Shown here: in pieces, positions 18,742 through 28,620 of the stretch
Position numbering within the stretch: the stretch's first letter is position 1
Layout of the letters: each line of letters begins with the position of its first letter
DNA from: Chitinophagaceae bacterium
Lineage (GTDB): Bacteria > Bacteroidota > Bacteroidia > Chitinophagales > Chitinophagaceae
Assembly (NCBI GenBank): GCA_023957575.1
Contig: JAMLGU010000005.1
Location: 124,001 to 188,000 of the forward strand
Direction: 5' to 3'
Length of the DNA stretch: 64,000 nucleotides
Made by a program: the position numbers and the translations under genes
Notes under the pieces: model-generated
Database searches by the model: none
The model's input: only the letters and a program-made list of their open reading frames with translations
What the model was told of the DNA's origin: nothing

Positions 18742-19704
18742 ATGGTACTTGCTTTTTTAGAAATAAATGAAGATGGTAAAGTAAAAAAATCATCATTAGA
18801 GATTTTGACCTACAGTGGAAAACTGGCTCAACAATTGGGTGCCGAAGCACACGCTGTAGTCCTTGCAGAGACCGGTGAAGACCTGACAAAGCTTGGTAAA
18901 TACGGAGTGAAGAAAATTTATCAGGTGGTAAACGACCATCTGAAAGGTTTTGATGCGCAGGTGGCTACTGCAGTGATTGCTCAGGTAGCCGAACAAAACG
19001 GCGCTACCGAAATCGTTTTTTCAAACAATACACGCGGCAAGGCAATTGCTCCACGGCTTTCTGCCAGACTAAAAGCCGGATTGGTAAGCGGAGCAGTAGC
19101 GCTACCCGAAACAGCAGATGGAAGTTTTGTGGTGCAAAAATCTGTTTTTTCGGGAAAAGCTTTTGCCAAAATAAAAGTTTTAAGCCCCATTAAAATTATT
19201 TCGCTCAACCCGAATGCTTTCTCGATAGAAGCGGGCGAAGGAACTGCCGAAGTCGTTTCATTTAACGCTACTGTGGACGCACCGAAAGTTACAGTGAAGG
19301 AGGTAAAAAAGGAAAGCGGACAGATACCACTGTCTGAGGCCGAAACTGTGGTGAGCGGTGGCCGCGGACTGAAAGGTCCCGAAAACTGGGGAATATTGGA
19401 AGACCTGGCCAAAGAATTGAACGCTGCACTTGCCTGTAGCCGCCCTGTGGCAGATGCCGACTGGCGACCGCACAATGAACACGTGGGTCAAACCGGAGGC
19501 GTGATTGCGCCAAACCTGTATATAGCCTGCGGTATTTCGGGAGCCATACAACACCTGGCGGGTGTAAACCGCAGTAAGGTTATTGTAGTCATCAACAACG
19601 ATCCCGAAGCGCCTTTCTTCAAAGCAGCCGATTACGGTGTTGTGGGCGATCTGTTTCAGGTGGTACCTAAACTCACCGAAGCTATCAGACAAGCAAAGGG
19701 ATAG
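18742..19704 (+). CDS. etfA: Electron transfer flavoprotein, alpha subunit
   Basis: 320 residues. The C-terminal FAD-binding domain carries the ETF-alpha signature: GGRGLKGPENWG (about 208-219), VGQTGGVIAPNLYIACGISGAIQHLAG, and VVINNDPEAPFFKAADYGVVGD. FAD held here carries electrons received from acyl-CoA dehydrogenases. It is the partner of the gene upstream. A large hairpin follows the stop. Confidence 0.96.
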   Translation: MVLAFLEINEDGKVKKSSLEILTYSGKLAQQLGAEAHAVVLAETGEDLTKLGKYGVKKIYQVVNDHLKGFDAQVATAVIAQVAEQNGATEIVFSNNTRGKAIAPRLSARLKAGLVSGAVALPETADGSFVVQKSVFSGKAFAKIKVLSPIKIISLNPNAFSIEAGEGTAEVVSFNATVDAPKVTVKEVKKESGQIPLSEAETVVSGGRGLKGPENWGILEDLAKELNAALACSRPVADADWRPHNEHVGQTGGVIAPNLYIACGISGAIQHLAGVNRSKVIVVINNDPEAPFFKAADYGVVGDLFQVVPKLTEAIRQAKG

Positions 19705-19746
19705 ACGTTCGGGTTGCTGATTTTTTTAAGAAATAAATGATAAACC

Positions 19747-19784
19747 TACAATCAGGCGGGGATTGGCTTCCTGGCCTGATTGTA
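19747..19784 (+). terminator. Hairpin after etfA
   Basis: Perfect 11-bp stem (19747-19757 with 19774-19784) and a 16-nt loop. Only a weak T-rich tail follows, so termination strength is uncertain. Confidence 0.5.
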
Positions 19785-19815
19785 TATTGAAATGATATAA
19801 ATATTTTTCACAAAC

Positions 19816-20775
19816 ATGATTGAGAGAAAAGAAGGTTTTTACCGGCAAAAAGACGGACAAAAAGAACCGCACAAAACCTTCTATACCCTGTACCAGCCCG
19901 TTTCCACAAAACCCAAAGCAACACTGCTGATTCTGCACGGAATGAAGGAACATAGTGGCAGGTATGATGAAGTTGCTCGTTTTTTTACTGAAAAAGGTTT
20001 TGTGGTATTGACTTACGACCATCTCGGTCATGGCAAAACAGCAACCAATGATGCCGAATTAGGCTTTGTAAAAGAAAAACAACCGGCAGATCAACTAATC
20101 ACTGACGCCGGAGCGATGCAAAATTTTTTAGAAAAAGAAAAACCGGGGCTCCCCCGATTTATACTGGGTCATTCGATGGGATCGTTTATAGCCCGATGTC
20201 TGTTGCAAAGAGAAAGCAATCACTTCGATGGAGCAGTTATTGTGGGTACAGGCGGAAAAGTATCCATCGCTCCCATCACCAAATTTTTACTCTCCATTGC
20301 AAATATTTTTGCACCGGGAAAAAGAAGTAGTTTTCTCAACTATTTTTTTGATACCCGAAACAACCAACATTTCAAAAATGATGCTGATGCCGGTGTACTC
20401 AGCTGGCTCAGTCTCAGTACTGCCAACAGAGCAGCTTTTGCTGCCGACAAGCTGAACGGACAACCTTTTTCGAATAACGGTTTTTATGCATTACTTTCGG
20501 TAAACGTCAGAGCTACCCGAAGAAACTGGGCGGCAACCATTCGTAAAGACCTGCCAATGCTGTTTATAAGCGGTGAGAATGACCCTATCGGTGATTTCGG
20601 CAAAGGAATTCGTACGACAGTCAATCAACTGATAAAAGACGGGTTTCAAAATATAACAACAAAACTATATCCCGATATGCGACACGAAATTTTGAATGAA
20701 GAAATTCGATTTGAAGTGTATAACGATATTGCCAACTGGCTGGAAATGGCGCTTGAAACCAAAAAGATAAGTTGA
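19816..20775 (+). CDS. Alpha/beta hydrolase, monoacylglycerol-lipase/lysophospholipase type
   Basis: 319 residues, no signal peptide. The oxyanion motif LILHGMKEHSGRY (38-50) and the nucleophile elbow GHSMGS with Ser120 are as in the serine aminopeptidase S33/monoacylglycerol lipase family; DHLGHGKT (68-75) also fits. The likely acid and base are Asp in ENDPIGD and His in YPDMRHEILNE near the C-terminus. It probably hydrolyses acylglycerols or lysophospholipids. The true substrate cannot be told. It stands alone after the etf operon. Confidence 0.87.
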   Translation: MIERKEGFYRQKDGQKEPHKTFYTLYQPVSTKPKATLLILHGMKEHSGRYDEVARFFTEKGFVVLTYDHLGHGKTATNDAELGFVKEKQPADQLITDAGAMQNFLEKEKPGLPRFILGHSMGSFIARCLLQRESNHFDGAVIVGTGGKVSIAPITKFLLSIANIFAPGKRSSFLNYFFDTRNNQHFKNDADAGVLSWLSLSTANRAAFAADKLNGQPFSNNGFYALLSVNVRATRRNWAATIRKDLPMLFISGENDPIGDFGKGIRTTVNQLIKDGFQNITTKLYPDMRHEILNEEIRFEVYNDIANWLEMALETKKIS

Positions 20776-20956
20776 TTAAAGAGTTCAGACATAAAAGAAT
20801 TTTTGGTTACAATAACAAGTTCGGTAGTCTCTTATTTTGAAATCAATCAGGCTATTACATAAAAGGGCCATCCCCCTCATTTCGAAACGAATTTCAATTT
20901 TCCGGACTGATTTTTCCAAATGAACTTTTAAATCATAAAGTTTGTTAATTTGCTGT

Positions 20957-22054
20957 ATGCGCGGTTATCACTTTTCAAAATTCGATATCAATGAAGGCGG
21001 TAAATCTCCATTTGACAAACTGATGGATATTTTTTTGCAGTTGCTTACCTATACCAGTGGCGATGTATATGAAGCTTTGCAATGGCTGAACGAATTGGAT
21101 AAAGAATACAAACTTACTGATGATGATTACGGCATGGGCGACTTTGTGGAAGACCTGAAAGACAAAGGATACATCACCGAAGACCATCAGAACGGAGAAA
21201 TAAAAATCACTTCCAAAACCGAACAGGGAATCCGCAAAAAAAGTTTAGAGGAGATCTTTGGCAAACTGAAAAAAGCAAAGCGGGGCGATCACAAAACTTT
21301 CAAACCCGGACAGGGTGAGGAAACCAATCCCGAAACCCGGCCTTTTCAGTTTGGAGACATGCTGGAGCAGATTGACTTTACCGAGTCAATCCGCAATGCC
21401 CAGATCAATCATGGCATTGACAGCTTCAACCTTCGGGAAGAAGACCTGAGCATCCGCGAAACTGATTTTAAGGCTCAAACTTCGACCGTATTGATGATTG
21501 ATATTTCGCACTCGATGATTTTGTATGGCGAAGACCGCATCACCCCTGCCAAAAAAGTGGCAATGGCGCTTAGCGAACTGATTACCACCCGTTATCCGAA
21601 AGATACATTAGACATTGTAGTTTTTGGCAATGATGCCTGGCCGGTGGAAATCAAAGACCTGCCCTACCTGCAGGTAGGTCCTTACCACACCAACACGGTG
21701 GCTGGTCTGGAACTGGCAATGGACATACTGAGAAGAAGAAAGAATCCCAACAAACAAATTTTTATGATTACGGATGGTAAACCCACCTGCCTGAAAATAG
21801 GAAAGCGATATTACAAAAATGCTTACGGATTAGACAGAAAGGTGGTGAACCGGTGCCTGAATCTGGCGGCGCAATGTAAAAAATTGAAAATCCCGATTAC
21901 CACATTTATGATTGCCACCGATCCTTATTTGCAAAGATTTGTTCAGGAGTTTACCGAAATGAATCATGGAAAGGCCTATTTTGCCAATCTGGATAAATTA
22001 GGAACATTTATTTTTAAAGATTTTGAAAGTGGAAAAAATAAACAGGTTTATTGA
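20957..22054 (+). CDS. von Willebrand factor A domain protein, partner of the AAA ATPase downstream
   Basis: 365 residues from the ATG at 20957; an in-frame TTG at 20942 is less likely, as homologues typically start MRG. An N-terminal helical part with many acidic residues is followed by a vWA domain. The metal-ion-dependent adhesion site is D182-x-S184-x-S186 (DISHS), with the later FMITDGKPT segment. No signal peptide is present, so cytosolic. The pair of vWA protein and MoxR/chelatase-like ATPase is a known arrangement, in which the ATPase remodels a target held by the vWA protein. The target here is unknown. Confidence 0.85.
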   Translation: MRGYHFSKFDINEGGKSPFDKLMDIFLQLLTYTSGDVYEALQWLNELDKEYKLTDDDYGMGDFVEDLKDKGYITEDHQNGEIKITSKTEQGIRKKSLEEIFGKLKKAKRGDHKTFKPGQGEETNPETRPFQFGDMLEQIDFTESIRNAQINHGIDSFNLREEDLSIRETDFKAQTSTVLMIDISHSMILYGEDRITPAKKVAMALSELITTRYPKDTLDIVVFGNDAWPVEIKDLPYLQVGPYHTNTVAGLELAMDILRRRKNPNKQIFMITDGKPTCLKIGKRYYKNAYGLDRKVVNRCLNLAAQCKKLKIPITTFMIATDPYLQRFVQEFTEMNHGKAYFANLDKLGTFIFKDFESGKNKQVY

Positions 22055-22194
22055 CAAAATATTAATATTGTTTTTTATATAATATTAATTATCAATTATT
22101 TATAGGAATTATTTAAATTTATTTTTTACTTTATACCAGATCATTGAGAATTTAATAAATTACAATAGATAATCAATTTGACTCATTCTAAAAT

Positions 22195-23721
22195 ATGCAT
22201 GAAACAACTTTTGGAGCATTAAAAGCTTCGGGATATACGCCCAAAACAATCAAAGAGGAAATCAGGCAAAACCTTATTAAAAAACTTCAAAGCGGAGAAA
22301 CAACTTTCCCCGGAATTGTGGGTTATGAAGACTCGGTAATACCCGAAACCGAAAGAGCATTGTTGAGCAAACACAACATCCTGCTACTCGGTCTTCGCGG
22401 TCAGGCCAAGACCAGAATGGCACGATTAATGGTGAACCTGCTGGACGAATATATTCCTTACGTTGCCGGAAGCGAAATAAATGACGATCCTTTTCGGCCG
22501 GTTTCAAAATATGCACAAGACCTCCTGGCCGAAAAGGGGGATGAAACTCCCATTCATTGGCTGCACAGGAGCCAGAGATATGCCGAAAAATTAGCAACTC
22601 CGGACGTGAGTGTGGCCGACCTGATAGGAGACATTGACCCTATTAAGGCTGCCAACCTTAAACTCAGTTTTGCCGATGAGCGGGTACTGCATTACGGCAT
22701 CATTCCGCGTAGCAACCGGAGCATATTTGTAATTAACGAACTACCTGATTTACAGGCAAGAATACAGGTTAGCTTATTTAATATTTTAGAAGAAGGAGAT
22801 GTGCAAATCCGTGGATTCAAACTGAGATTGCCATTAGACATCATGTTTGTCTTTACTGCCAATCCGGAGGATTATACCAACAGAGGTTCCATAGTAACAC
22901 CTCTGAAAGACAGAATCGAAAGCCAGATTCTTACCCATTACCCAAGAAATATTGAACACGCATTGGAGATTACCGAACAGGAAGCCGACATTCATGACGA
23001 ACAGGTGAAAAAGATTATGGTGAGCGACCTCATCAAACGCCTGATTGAACAAGTTGCTTTTGAAGCCAGAAGCAGTGAATTGGTTGACAAAAAGAGCGGT
23101 GTGAGCGCCCGCCTCACGATTTCGGCAATGGAAAATGCGGTGAGCGCCGCTGAAAGACGCGCCCTCATCAATCACGAGGAGAAGACTCAGGTTTGGGTAG
23201 GCGACCTCTCCGGAATCATTCCTTCCATCACCGGAAAGGTGGAACTGGTATATGAAGGCGAGCAGGAAGGGCCTTACCAGGTAGCCATGAACCTGATGGA
23301 TAAGGCAATCAGAAACCAGTTTGTACAATATTTCCCGAATCCGGACGAACTAAAAAAGAGAAGAAATACCGGCAAACCTTCTGTACAGCAAAAAACAGAA
23401 GAACATCCTTACAAACCCGTTATCAATTGGTTTGACAAAGGAAATCAATTAGCTATATCATTCAATACCAATGATAAAGAAAAAATACATCAACTTTATA
23501 TGGTAGATGGATTATATGCTATTGTCAAAAAATATTTCCCACATGCCAACGAAATGCAGGCGGGTCTGCTGATGGAATTTGTATTACACGGCCTTGCCTC
23601 CTACTCTTTAATCAGCAAAAAACTCTACGAAACAAAAATCGAATTTAAAGACCTGTTTGGAAGTATGATGAATATGAATGATCCGCAGGAGTTTAATGGC
23701 GATAATGATTTTGAAGGGTAG
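22195..23721 (+). CDS. AAA+ ATPase of the magnesium-chelatase I / MoxR-like group
   Basis: 508 residues. The Walker A motif is GLRGQAKT (66-73), and a Walker-B-like segment reads IFVINELPDL with Asn in place of the usual first acidic residue. It is followed by FVFTANPEDYTNRGSIVTPLKDRI, a sensor-1 and arginine-finger region as in chelatase-type ATPases. The last 130 residues are helical and not recognised. It lies 140 bp after the vWA gene. In Bacteroidota such pairs are conserved but little studied. It is not part of a chlorophyll or cobalamin cluster here, so a chelatase role is not implied. Confidence 0.85.
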   Translation: MHETTFGALKASGYTPKTIKEEIRQNLIKKLQSGETTFPGIVGYEDSVIPETERALLSKHNILLLGLRGQAKTRMARLMVNLLDEYIPYVAGSEINDDPFRPVSKYAQDLLAEKGDETPIHWLHRSQRYAEKLATPDVSVADLIGDIDPIKAANLKLSFADERVLHYGIIPRSNRSIFVINELPDLQARIQVSLFNILEEGDVQIRGFKLRLPLDIMFVFTANPEDYTNRGSIVTPLKDRIESQILTHYPRNIEHALEITEQEADIHDEQVKKIMVSDLIKRLIEQVAFEARSSELVDKKSGVSARLTISAMENAVSAAERRALINHEEKTQVWVGDLSGIIPSITGKVELVYEGEQEGPYQVAMNLMDKAIRNQFVQYFPNPDELKKRRNTGKPSVQQKTEEHPYKPVINWFDKGNQLAISFNTNDKEKIHQLYMVDGLYAIVKKYFPHANEMQAGLLMEFVLHGLASYSLISKKLYETKIEFKDLFGSMMNMNDPQEFNGDNDFEG

Positions 23722-23728
23722 ATGGTAG

Positions 23729-24231
23729 ATTTTAGATTTTAGATTTTAGATTTGTGATTACAGATTGCAGATTACAGATTACAGATTGCAGATTACAGAT
23801 TACAGATTACAGATTGCAGATTGCAGATTGCAGATTAAAGATTACAGATTGCAGATTACAGATTGTCAACTGCCTAAAGCTTACAGCCTACAGCCTAAAG
23901 CCTATAAAGGTTCAAAGTTCAAAGTTCAAGGTTTAAGGTTTAAGATTGCAGATTAAAGATTACAGATTGCAGATTGCAGATTGCAGATTACAGATTGTCA
24001 ACTGCCTAAAGCTTACAGCCTACAGCCTAAAGCCTATAAAGGTTCAAAGTTCAAGGTTTAAGGTTTAAGATTGCAGATTAAAGATTACAGATTGCAGATT
24101 ACTGATTTTCAATCGCCTAAAGCTTACAGCCTAAAGCCTAAAGCCTATAAAGGTTTAAGATTGAAGATTAAAGATTACAGATTGCAGATTACTAATTTTC
24201 AACCGCCTAAAGCTTACAGCCTACAGCCTAT
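23729..24231. repeat. Heptanucleotide repeat mosaic (7-bp period, about 500 bp)
   Basis: The tract between the AAA gene and the S9 peptidase is almost entirely periodic with a unit of 7 bp. Four families of heptamer occur in blocks: TTTTAGA, CAGATTR, GCCTAMA and AAGGTTY. They form a larger unit that begins with GCCTAAAGCTTACAG at 23872, 24004, 24115 and 24205. The units are 132, 111 and 90 bp long, a drop of 21 bp (three heptamers) each time. All frames stay open because 7 and 3 are coprime, which yields false proteins rich in QITDYRL. It resembles the short tandemly repeated sequences of cyanobacteria. Confidence 0.92.
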
Positions 24232-24235
24232 ATCG

Positions 24236-24290
24236 CCGTAGCCGAAGGCCGATTGCCGTAGCCTTCTTATGCTACCTTCGTTTTCCAAAT
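24236..24290. repeat. Short GCCGTAGCC direct repeats with inverted parts
   Basis: GCCGTAGCC occurs twice (24236 and 24255), and GAAGGC/GCCTTC form a small inverted repeat between and after them. The S9 gene starts 70 bp further on. It may be a dispersed intergenic element; copies elsewhere could not be examined. Confidence 0.4.
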
Positions 24291-24361
24291 ATTTATGCCA
24301 AATGGATTTCTACAACTCAAATACTTTTTAATTCTCCGTATCTTAGCCAAAACTTATTTTT

Positions 24362-26263
24362 ATGCGTTTTTTTAGTTTGTTAGCATTTTTCTGTATTTCA
24401 ATTTCAGTTTCGGCACAAAATGTATTGACTCCCGATCTGCTCTGGCAGTTAGGCAGGGTAAGTGCCATTGACCTCACAAAGGATAAGCAATCGGTGATTT
24501 ACAAGGTGACCACTCCGGACGTTTCTTCAAATAAAAGTAGTAAAAAAACCTACAAAATCCCGATCAATGGTACTGTGGGAGAAGTAGTAGAAAATTATCA
24601 ATCCCTACTTAATGATAAAAATGTGTCACCTGATGGAAAATATGTGCTGACAAGTAAAGAAGTGAAAGTGGTAAAAGTATTTGGCTCGGATTTTTATCCG
24701 GAACTTACAAAATCAAATGTGCAGATTTATAACGATCTGATGATTAGGCACTGGGATCAGTGGGAGGATGGAAAATTCAATCATGTATTTTTTGCACCGG
24801 TCGGAAAGCCTGATGAAGCAAAAGATATAATGCCGGGCGAACCTTACGACTGCCCCACCCAGCCTTTTGGCGGCGATGATGATTTTGTCTGGAGCCCCGA
24901 CAGTAAACAAATCATTTATGTGTGTAAAAAGAAATTTGGAAGGGCTTATGCCGAAAGCACCAATACCGACTTGTATGCTTACGACATTGAATCAGGCAAA
25001 ACCACCAATCTTACAGAAGGGATGATGGGTTACGACCTGAATCCCAGCTTTGGCACGAATGGCGCGCTGGTCTGGCTGAGTATGAAGCGAGATGGATATG
25101 AAGCAGACAAACAGGATATTGTGGTAATGAAAGATGGTAAAAAAGTAAACCTGACTGCTTACCGCGATGATATACATGTAAGTTCCTATAAATGGAGCAA
25201 TGATGGAAATTACATTTATTTTGTTGCGCCCATTAACGGAACAGAACAGTTGTTTTCTGTTAAGTATGATGGAAATACCAAGCCAGAGATAAAACAAATT
25301 ACAAAAGGAGATTTCGATATTACCGGTATTGTAGGCCAAAGCGGGAATACGTTGGTAGTTAGCCGTACCGACATGAATCATGCGGCAGAATTATTTACCG
25401 TTGATATTCTTTCGGGAACCATCAAACAACTCACCTATATAAATGATGCAATGTATGCTACCATCAAAAAAAGTAAAACAGAAAGGAGATTTGTAAAGAC
25501 AACTGATGGAAAAGATATGCTGGTATGGGTGATTTATCCTCCCGACTTTGACCCTAACAAGAAATATCCAACACTATTGTATTGTCAGGGAGGTCCACAA
25601 TCAGCATTGACACAGTTTTATTCGTTCCGGTGGAATTTTCAATTAATGGCTGCAAATGGATACATCATTGTAGCGCCCAACAGACGTGGCATGCCGGGAC
25701 ATGGTACCAAATGGAACGAACAAATCAGCAAAGACTGGGGTGGCCAGGTAATGAAAGATTACCTATCGGCGATTGATGCAGTATCGAAAGAAAAATTTGT
25801 GGATAAAAACCGGTTAGGCGCTATCGGCGCCAGCTATGGCGGCTATTCTGTTTTCTTTCTGGCAGGTATTCACAACAATCGTTTTAAAACTTTTATTGCA
25901 CATGATGGTGTGTTTGACCTGAGAAGCATGTACGGCACCACCGAAGAACTTTGGTTTGTGAACTGGGATGGCGGAGGTAATTATTGGGATAAAAAAAACC
26001 TGATAGCGCAAAACACTTATGCAAAATTCAGTCCCAGTAATTTTGTTGACAAATGGAATACGCCCATATTAATTTATCAGGGGGGAAAAGATTACAGAGT
26101 ACCCATTGAGCAAGGGCTACAGGCATTTACTGCTGCACAGGTGAAAGGAATTAAAAGCAGATTGGTTTATCTGCCAGACGAAAACCACTGGGTATTACAA
26201 GCCCAAAATGCATTGGTTTGGCAAAGAGAATTTTATAAATGGTTGGAGGAAACGTTGAAATAA
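24362..26263 (+). CDS. Exported S9-family peptidase (prolyl-oligopeptidase / DPP type)
   Basis: 633 residues with a signal peptide ending near SVSAQ. An N-terminal beta-propeller with WD40-like segments (for example DFVWSPDSKQIIYVCKKK) leads to an alpha/beta hydrolase domain. The catalytic Ser is 491 in GASYGGYS, the His is in DENHWVL near the end, and the Asp is in GGKDYRVP. The active site suits cleavage after proline or small residues of short peptides in the periplasm. It is convergent with the TonB receptor gene, with a hairpin terminator between them. Confidence 0.93.
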   Translation: MRFFSLLAFFCISISVSAQNVLTPDLLWQLGRVSAIDLTKDKQSVIYKVTTPDVSSNKSSKKTYKIPINGTVGEVVENYQSLLNDKNVSPDGKYVLTSKEVKVVKVFGSDFYPELTKSNVQIYNDLMIRHWDQWEDGKFNHVFFAPVGKPDEAKDIMPGEPYDCPTQPFGGDDDFVWSPDSKQIIYVCKKKFGRAYAESTNTDLYAYDIESGKTTNLTEGMMGYDLNPSFGTNGALVWLSMKRDGYEADKQDIVVMKDGKKVNLTAYRDDIHVSSYKWSNDGNYIYFVAPINGTEQLFSVKYDGNTKPEIKQITKGDFDITGIVGQSGNTLVVSRTDMNHAAELFTVDILSGTIKQLTYINDAMYATIKKSKTERRFVKTTDGKDMLVWVIYPPDFDPNKKYPTLLYCQGGPQSALTQFYSFRWNFQLMAANGYIIVAPNRRGMPGHGTKWNEQISKDWGGQVMKDYLSAIDAVSKEKFVDKNRLGAIGASYGGYSVFFLAGIHNNRFKTFIAHDGVFDLRSMYGTTEELWFVNWDGGGNYWDKKNLIAQNTYAKFSPSNFVDKWNTPILIYQGGKDYRVPIEQGLQAFTAAQVKGIKSRLVYLPDENHWVLQAQNALVWQREFYKWLEETLK

Positions 26264-26313
26264 TATCCTTCTTAAAACAAAATAATTTCCTCAACCCACT
26301 GAAGTCATTTATT

Positions 26314-26353
26314 ATAGCCGCCATCTGAAGAATTTTCTTCTAATGGCGGCTAT
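26314..26353 (+). terminator. Hairpin between convergent S9 peptidase and TonB receptor genes
   Basis: Outer 11-bp stem (26314-26324 with 26343-26353) and an inner 6-bp stem GAAGAA/TTCTTC around TT. A T-rich tail (TTAGCTTTTG) follows on the + strand. Confidence 0.75.
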
Positions 26354-26379
26354 TAGCTTTTGAAAACAAATAAATTTTT

Positions 26380-28620
26380 TTAAAAATTATAAGATGCCAT
26401 AATGATAAAATTTCGGCCCGGTGAATTAAGAGGCTTTCCTACGGCAATAAATCTGCTCAGGTGCTCTCTATATGCTTTATTGAACAAATTATTTACTGCA
26501 ACCGAAATTTGTATTTTTTTTGAAAATTCAGTCCTTACGCCTAAATCCACCACACTGAATTCGGGCGTTTTTACTTCGCCATAATCATCTGCCACCCTAT
26601 CCTGCTTTGCCACATACCTAATTTGAGAATATGGAATCAGCCTGTTTTTCCAAACCGACCCTTCCAACAATAAACGTATATCAAGCGGCGCTATTTGCGG
26701 TAAAGGTTTTTTTGATTCATTATTTTTGCCGTAAGTATATGTAGCCGAAAACTGATGAAGCAAAACCGGCAGCCATTTATGTGTCCAACTCAGTTCAAAT
26801 CCATAAAGCAACGCTTTGTCGATATTAATGTACTGCCTCACGCCCGGACCGCCATAAACAGGTGGAATCTTGGTTTTTACAGAGCTGATATAATTAGTAA
26901 CCATAGAACCAAAGCCATTAAATTGAATCGATGATCGGGCAGATTTATAACCTACAATTCCGTCAATCTGATGATTTGCCTCAGGTTTTAGCTGCGGATT
27001 GCCTAACATTTCAAAAGGATCAATCCCTATTGCAAGAGAGTTTATGAATTTTTCGGAAATGCTTGCCGAACGTACCCCGCGACCCAGCCATAAACCCGTA
27101 AACCACTGACTATCCCATTGTCTGCTGAATCCAATACTCATGGATGGGTTGATATCTGTACTCTTCAAATCGGCATATTGATTTTTAAATTTTGAAGCCG
27201 GCGCATTAGCATCCGATTTAACGGCATCTATTCTTGCCGAAACTGACAACCTGAATTTGCTTAACTGATAATGCCAATCAGCAAAAAATCCGGCCCTTGT
27301 TTGACGGCTATCCTGCCAGATAGTGTCGATAATGGTTTTACCGGCCATTGGCCCTGTAAGCATTCTTTTTTCTCTGTTACCGTCTTCCCATTCATCCTTT
27401 TTATCAATTCCAAAATATAGTTCAGTCTTTGAATTGATAACGGCGAACTCCATTCTGCCACCCAGCACTTTTGTTTGGGCGCTGGTATTGGCATCCATAT
27501 TCACAGCGCCGGGGCGAAATTTATTCCCCATAAGGTGATCTACAAATGAAGCATATCCCTGAGTATGCCATGAAGTAATCCAATTGCCCAAGCCGTTTAC
27601 TTTATAACCACCCTGCAACATCCAGGCTTTGTCGCTCAGCAAGTCCATCATCAGCGTGGGGAAATCTACATTCTTTGCAAAACTTCTGGTTGCAGACAAA
27701 TTCAATACATTTTTTTTGTTGATTAAGAAATCCGAATGTATTCCTACAGAAGCTCTTTCAAAATTTGCAGACATCACACTATCATTACCATCTTTATAAT
27801 CGTGACCTTTGGAATAAGAACCTGTAGCAGACAGTTGCATATTTTTAGATTTGGTACCCAACGCTCCTTCAGTTCTATAAATTTCACCATTAGATTCAAA
27901 ACCTCCGTTTATTCTGCCAAAAACCTTATGCCCTTCAATAAACTCCGGAGGAGACGTTTTGAAATTAATCACGCCTCCCACCGCTGGACCATAGCGAAAA
28001 TTATGCGGTCCTTTCAATACTTCTAATTGCTCAATCTGACTGATAAGTACCTGGCTTGTTGGCGGATCCATACGGCTTGGACAAGCCGCTAAGGTTGAAA
28101 GGGCTCCGTTAGTCAGCACATTCAATTGATCCGCTTTAAAACCCCGAAAAGTAGGGTCAAAGGCAAAACCGCCACTTTTTTTTATTGCTGAAAACCCCGG
28201 TATTTGTTGCAATACCTGTCCGGCATCATGTTGCACCCATTCGCCATTACTAAGCCTCACCTTTTCTTTCAATGCTCTTCCTTTCAATGAAAAGAGAACC
28301 ACCGGGCTAAGTAAAGCGCCATCTGCCGGTATCAATTGTACATACCCTTGTTCCATTGCTGATTTCAATTCTACCGGACTCAGTCGAAAGGTGTTGTATG
28401 AAATGTGAGTCAATAATAAATCATCTTTTGAATTTAAAGTAATGAATATTTTCCCCTCGCGATTTGATTCGCCTTTTTGATTACCTAAACGATAATTAAC
28501 TCCGGCTATTGGCATATCGGTTTCTCTGTCTATAATTAATATCGGCTTTTGGCTGTTTACCTGTATTGTGATAAATAACAGTATTGTGACTGAAAATGAT
28601 TTAATGCTATATATTTTCAT
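26380..28620 (-). CDS. TonB-dependent outer-membrane receptor, FecA-like
   Basis: 746 residues with a signal peptide (hydrophobic core 9-20, cleavage near VNSQ). Residues about 25-105 form a carboxypeptidase-regulatory-like domain. The plug follows with GFSAIKKSGGFAFDPTFRGF and VLKGPHNFRYGPAVGGVINF, then the barrel ending in FIIMASYNF. It is shorter than SusC transporters and has no SusD partner, so metal complexes or other small cargo are more likely than glycans. The plug region resembles receptors for ferric citrate or copper; that cannot be settled here. The small cysteine-rich gene upstream is on the same strand. Confidence 0.88.
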   Translation of the reverse strand: MKIYSIKSFSVTILLFITIQVNSQKPILIIDRETDMPIAGVNYRLGNQKGESNREGKIFITLNSKDDLLLTHISYNTFRLSPVELKSAMEQGYVQLIPADGALLSPVVLFSLKGRALKEKVRLSNGEWVQHDAGQVLQQIPGFSAIKKSGGFAFDPTFRGFKADQLNVLTNGALSTLAACPSRMDPPTSQVLISQIEQLEVLKGPHNFRYGPAVGGVINFKTSPPEFIEGHKVFGRINGGFESNGEIYRTEGALGTKSKNMQLSATGSYSKGHDYKDGNDSVMSANFERASVGIHSDFLINKKNVLNLSATRSFAKNVDFPTLMMDLLSDKAWMLQGGYKVNGLGNWITSWHTQGYASFVDHLMGNKFRPGAVNMDANTSAQTKVLGGRMEFAVINSKTELYFGIDKKDEWEDGNREKRMLTGPMAGKTIIDTIWQDSRQTRAGFFADWHYQLSKFRLSVSARIDAVKSDANAPASKFKNQYADLKSTDINPSMSIGFSRQWDSQWFTGLWLGRGVRSASISEKFINSLAIGIDPFEMLGNPQLKPEANHQIDGIVGYKSARSSIQFNGFGSMVTNYISSVKTKIPPVYGGPGVRQYINIDKALLYGFELSWTHKWLPVLLHQFSATYTYGKNNESKKPLPQIAPLDIRLLLEGSVWKNRLIPYSQIRYVAKQDRVADDYGEVKTPEFSVVDLGVRTEFSKKIQISVAVNNLFNKAYREHLSRFIAVGKPLNSPGRNFIIMASYNF

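Noticed and set aside
20942..20956. TTG start for the vWA protein
   Set aside because: The ATG at 20957 is a better start and matches the usual MRG beginning of related proteins.
22195..23721. Magnesium chelatase for chlorophyll or cobalamin
   Set aside because: No tetrapyrrole genes in the window; only the ATPase fold is shared.
23754..23956. Two overlapping open frames rich in QITDYRL
   Set aside because: They are open only because the 7-bp repeat has no in-frame stops; no start context or protein fold is plausible.
23729..24231. Possible CRISPR array
   Set aside because: The unit is 7 bp with no unique spacers of 25-40 bp, and there are no cas genes. It is a heptamer tandem repeat.
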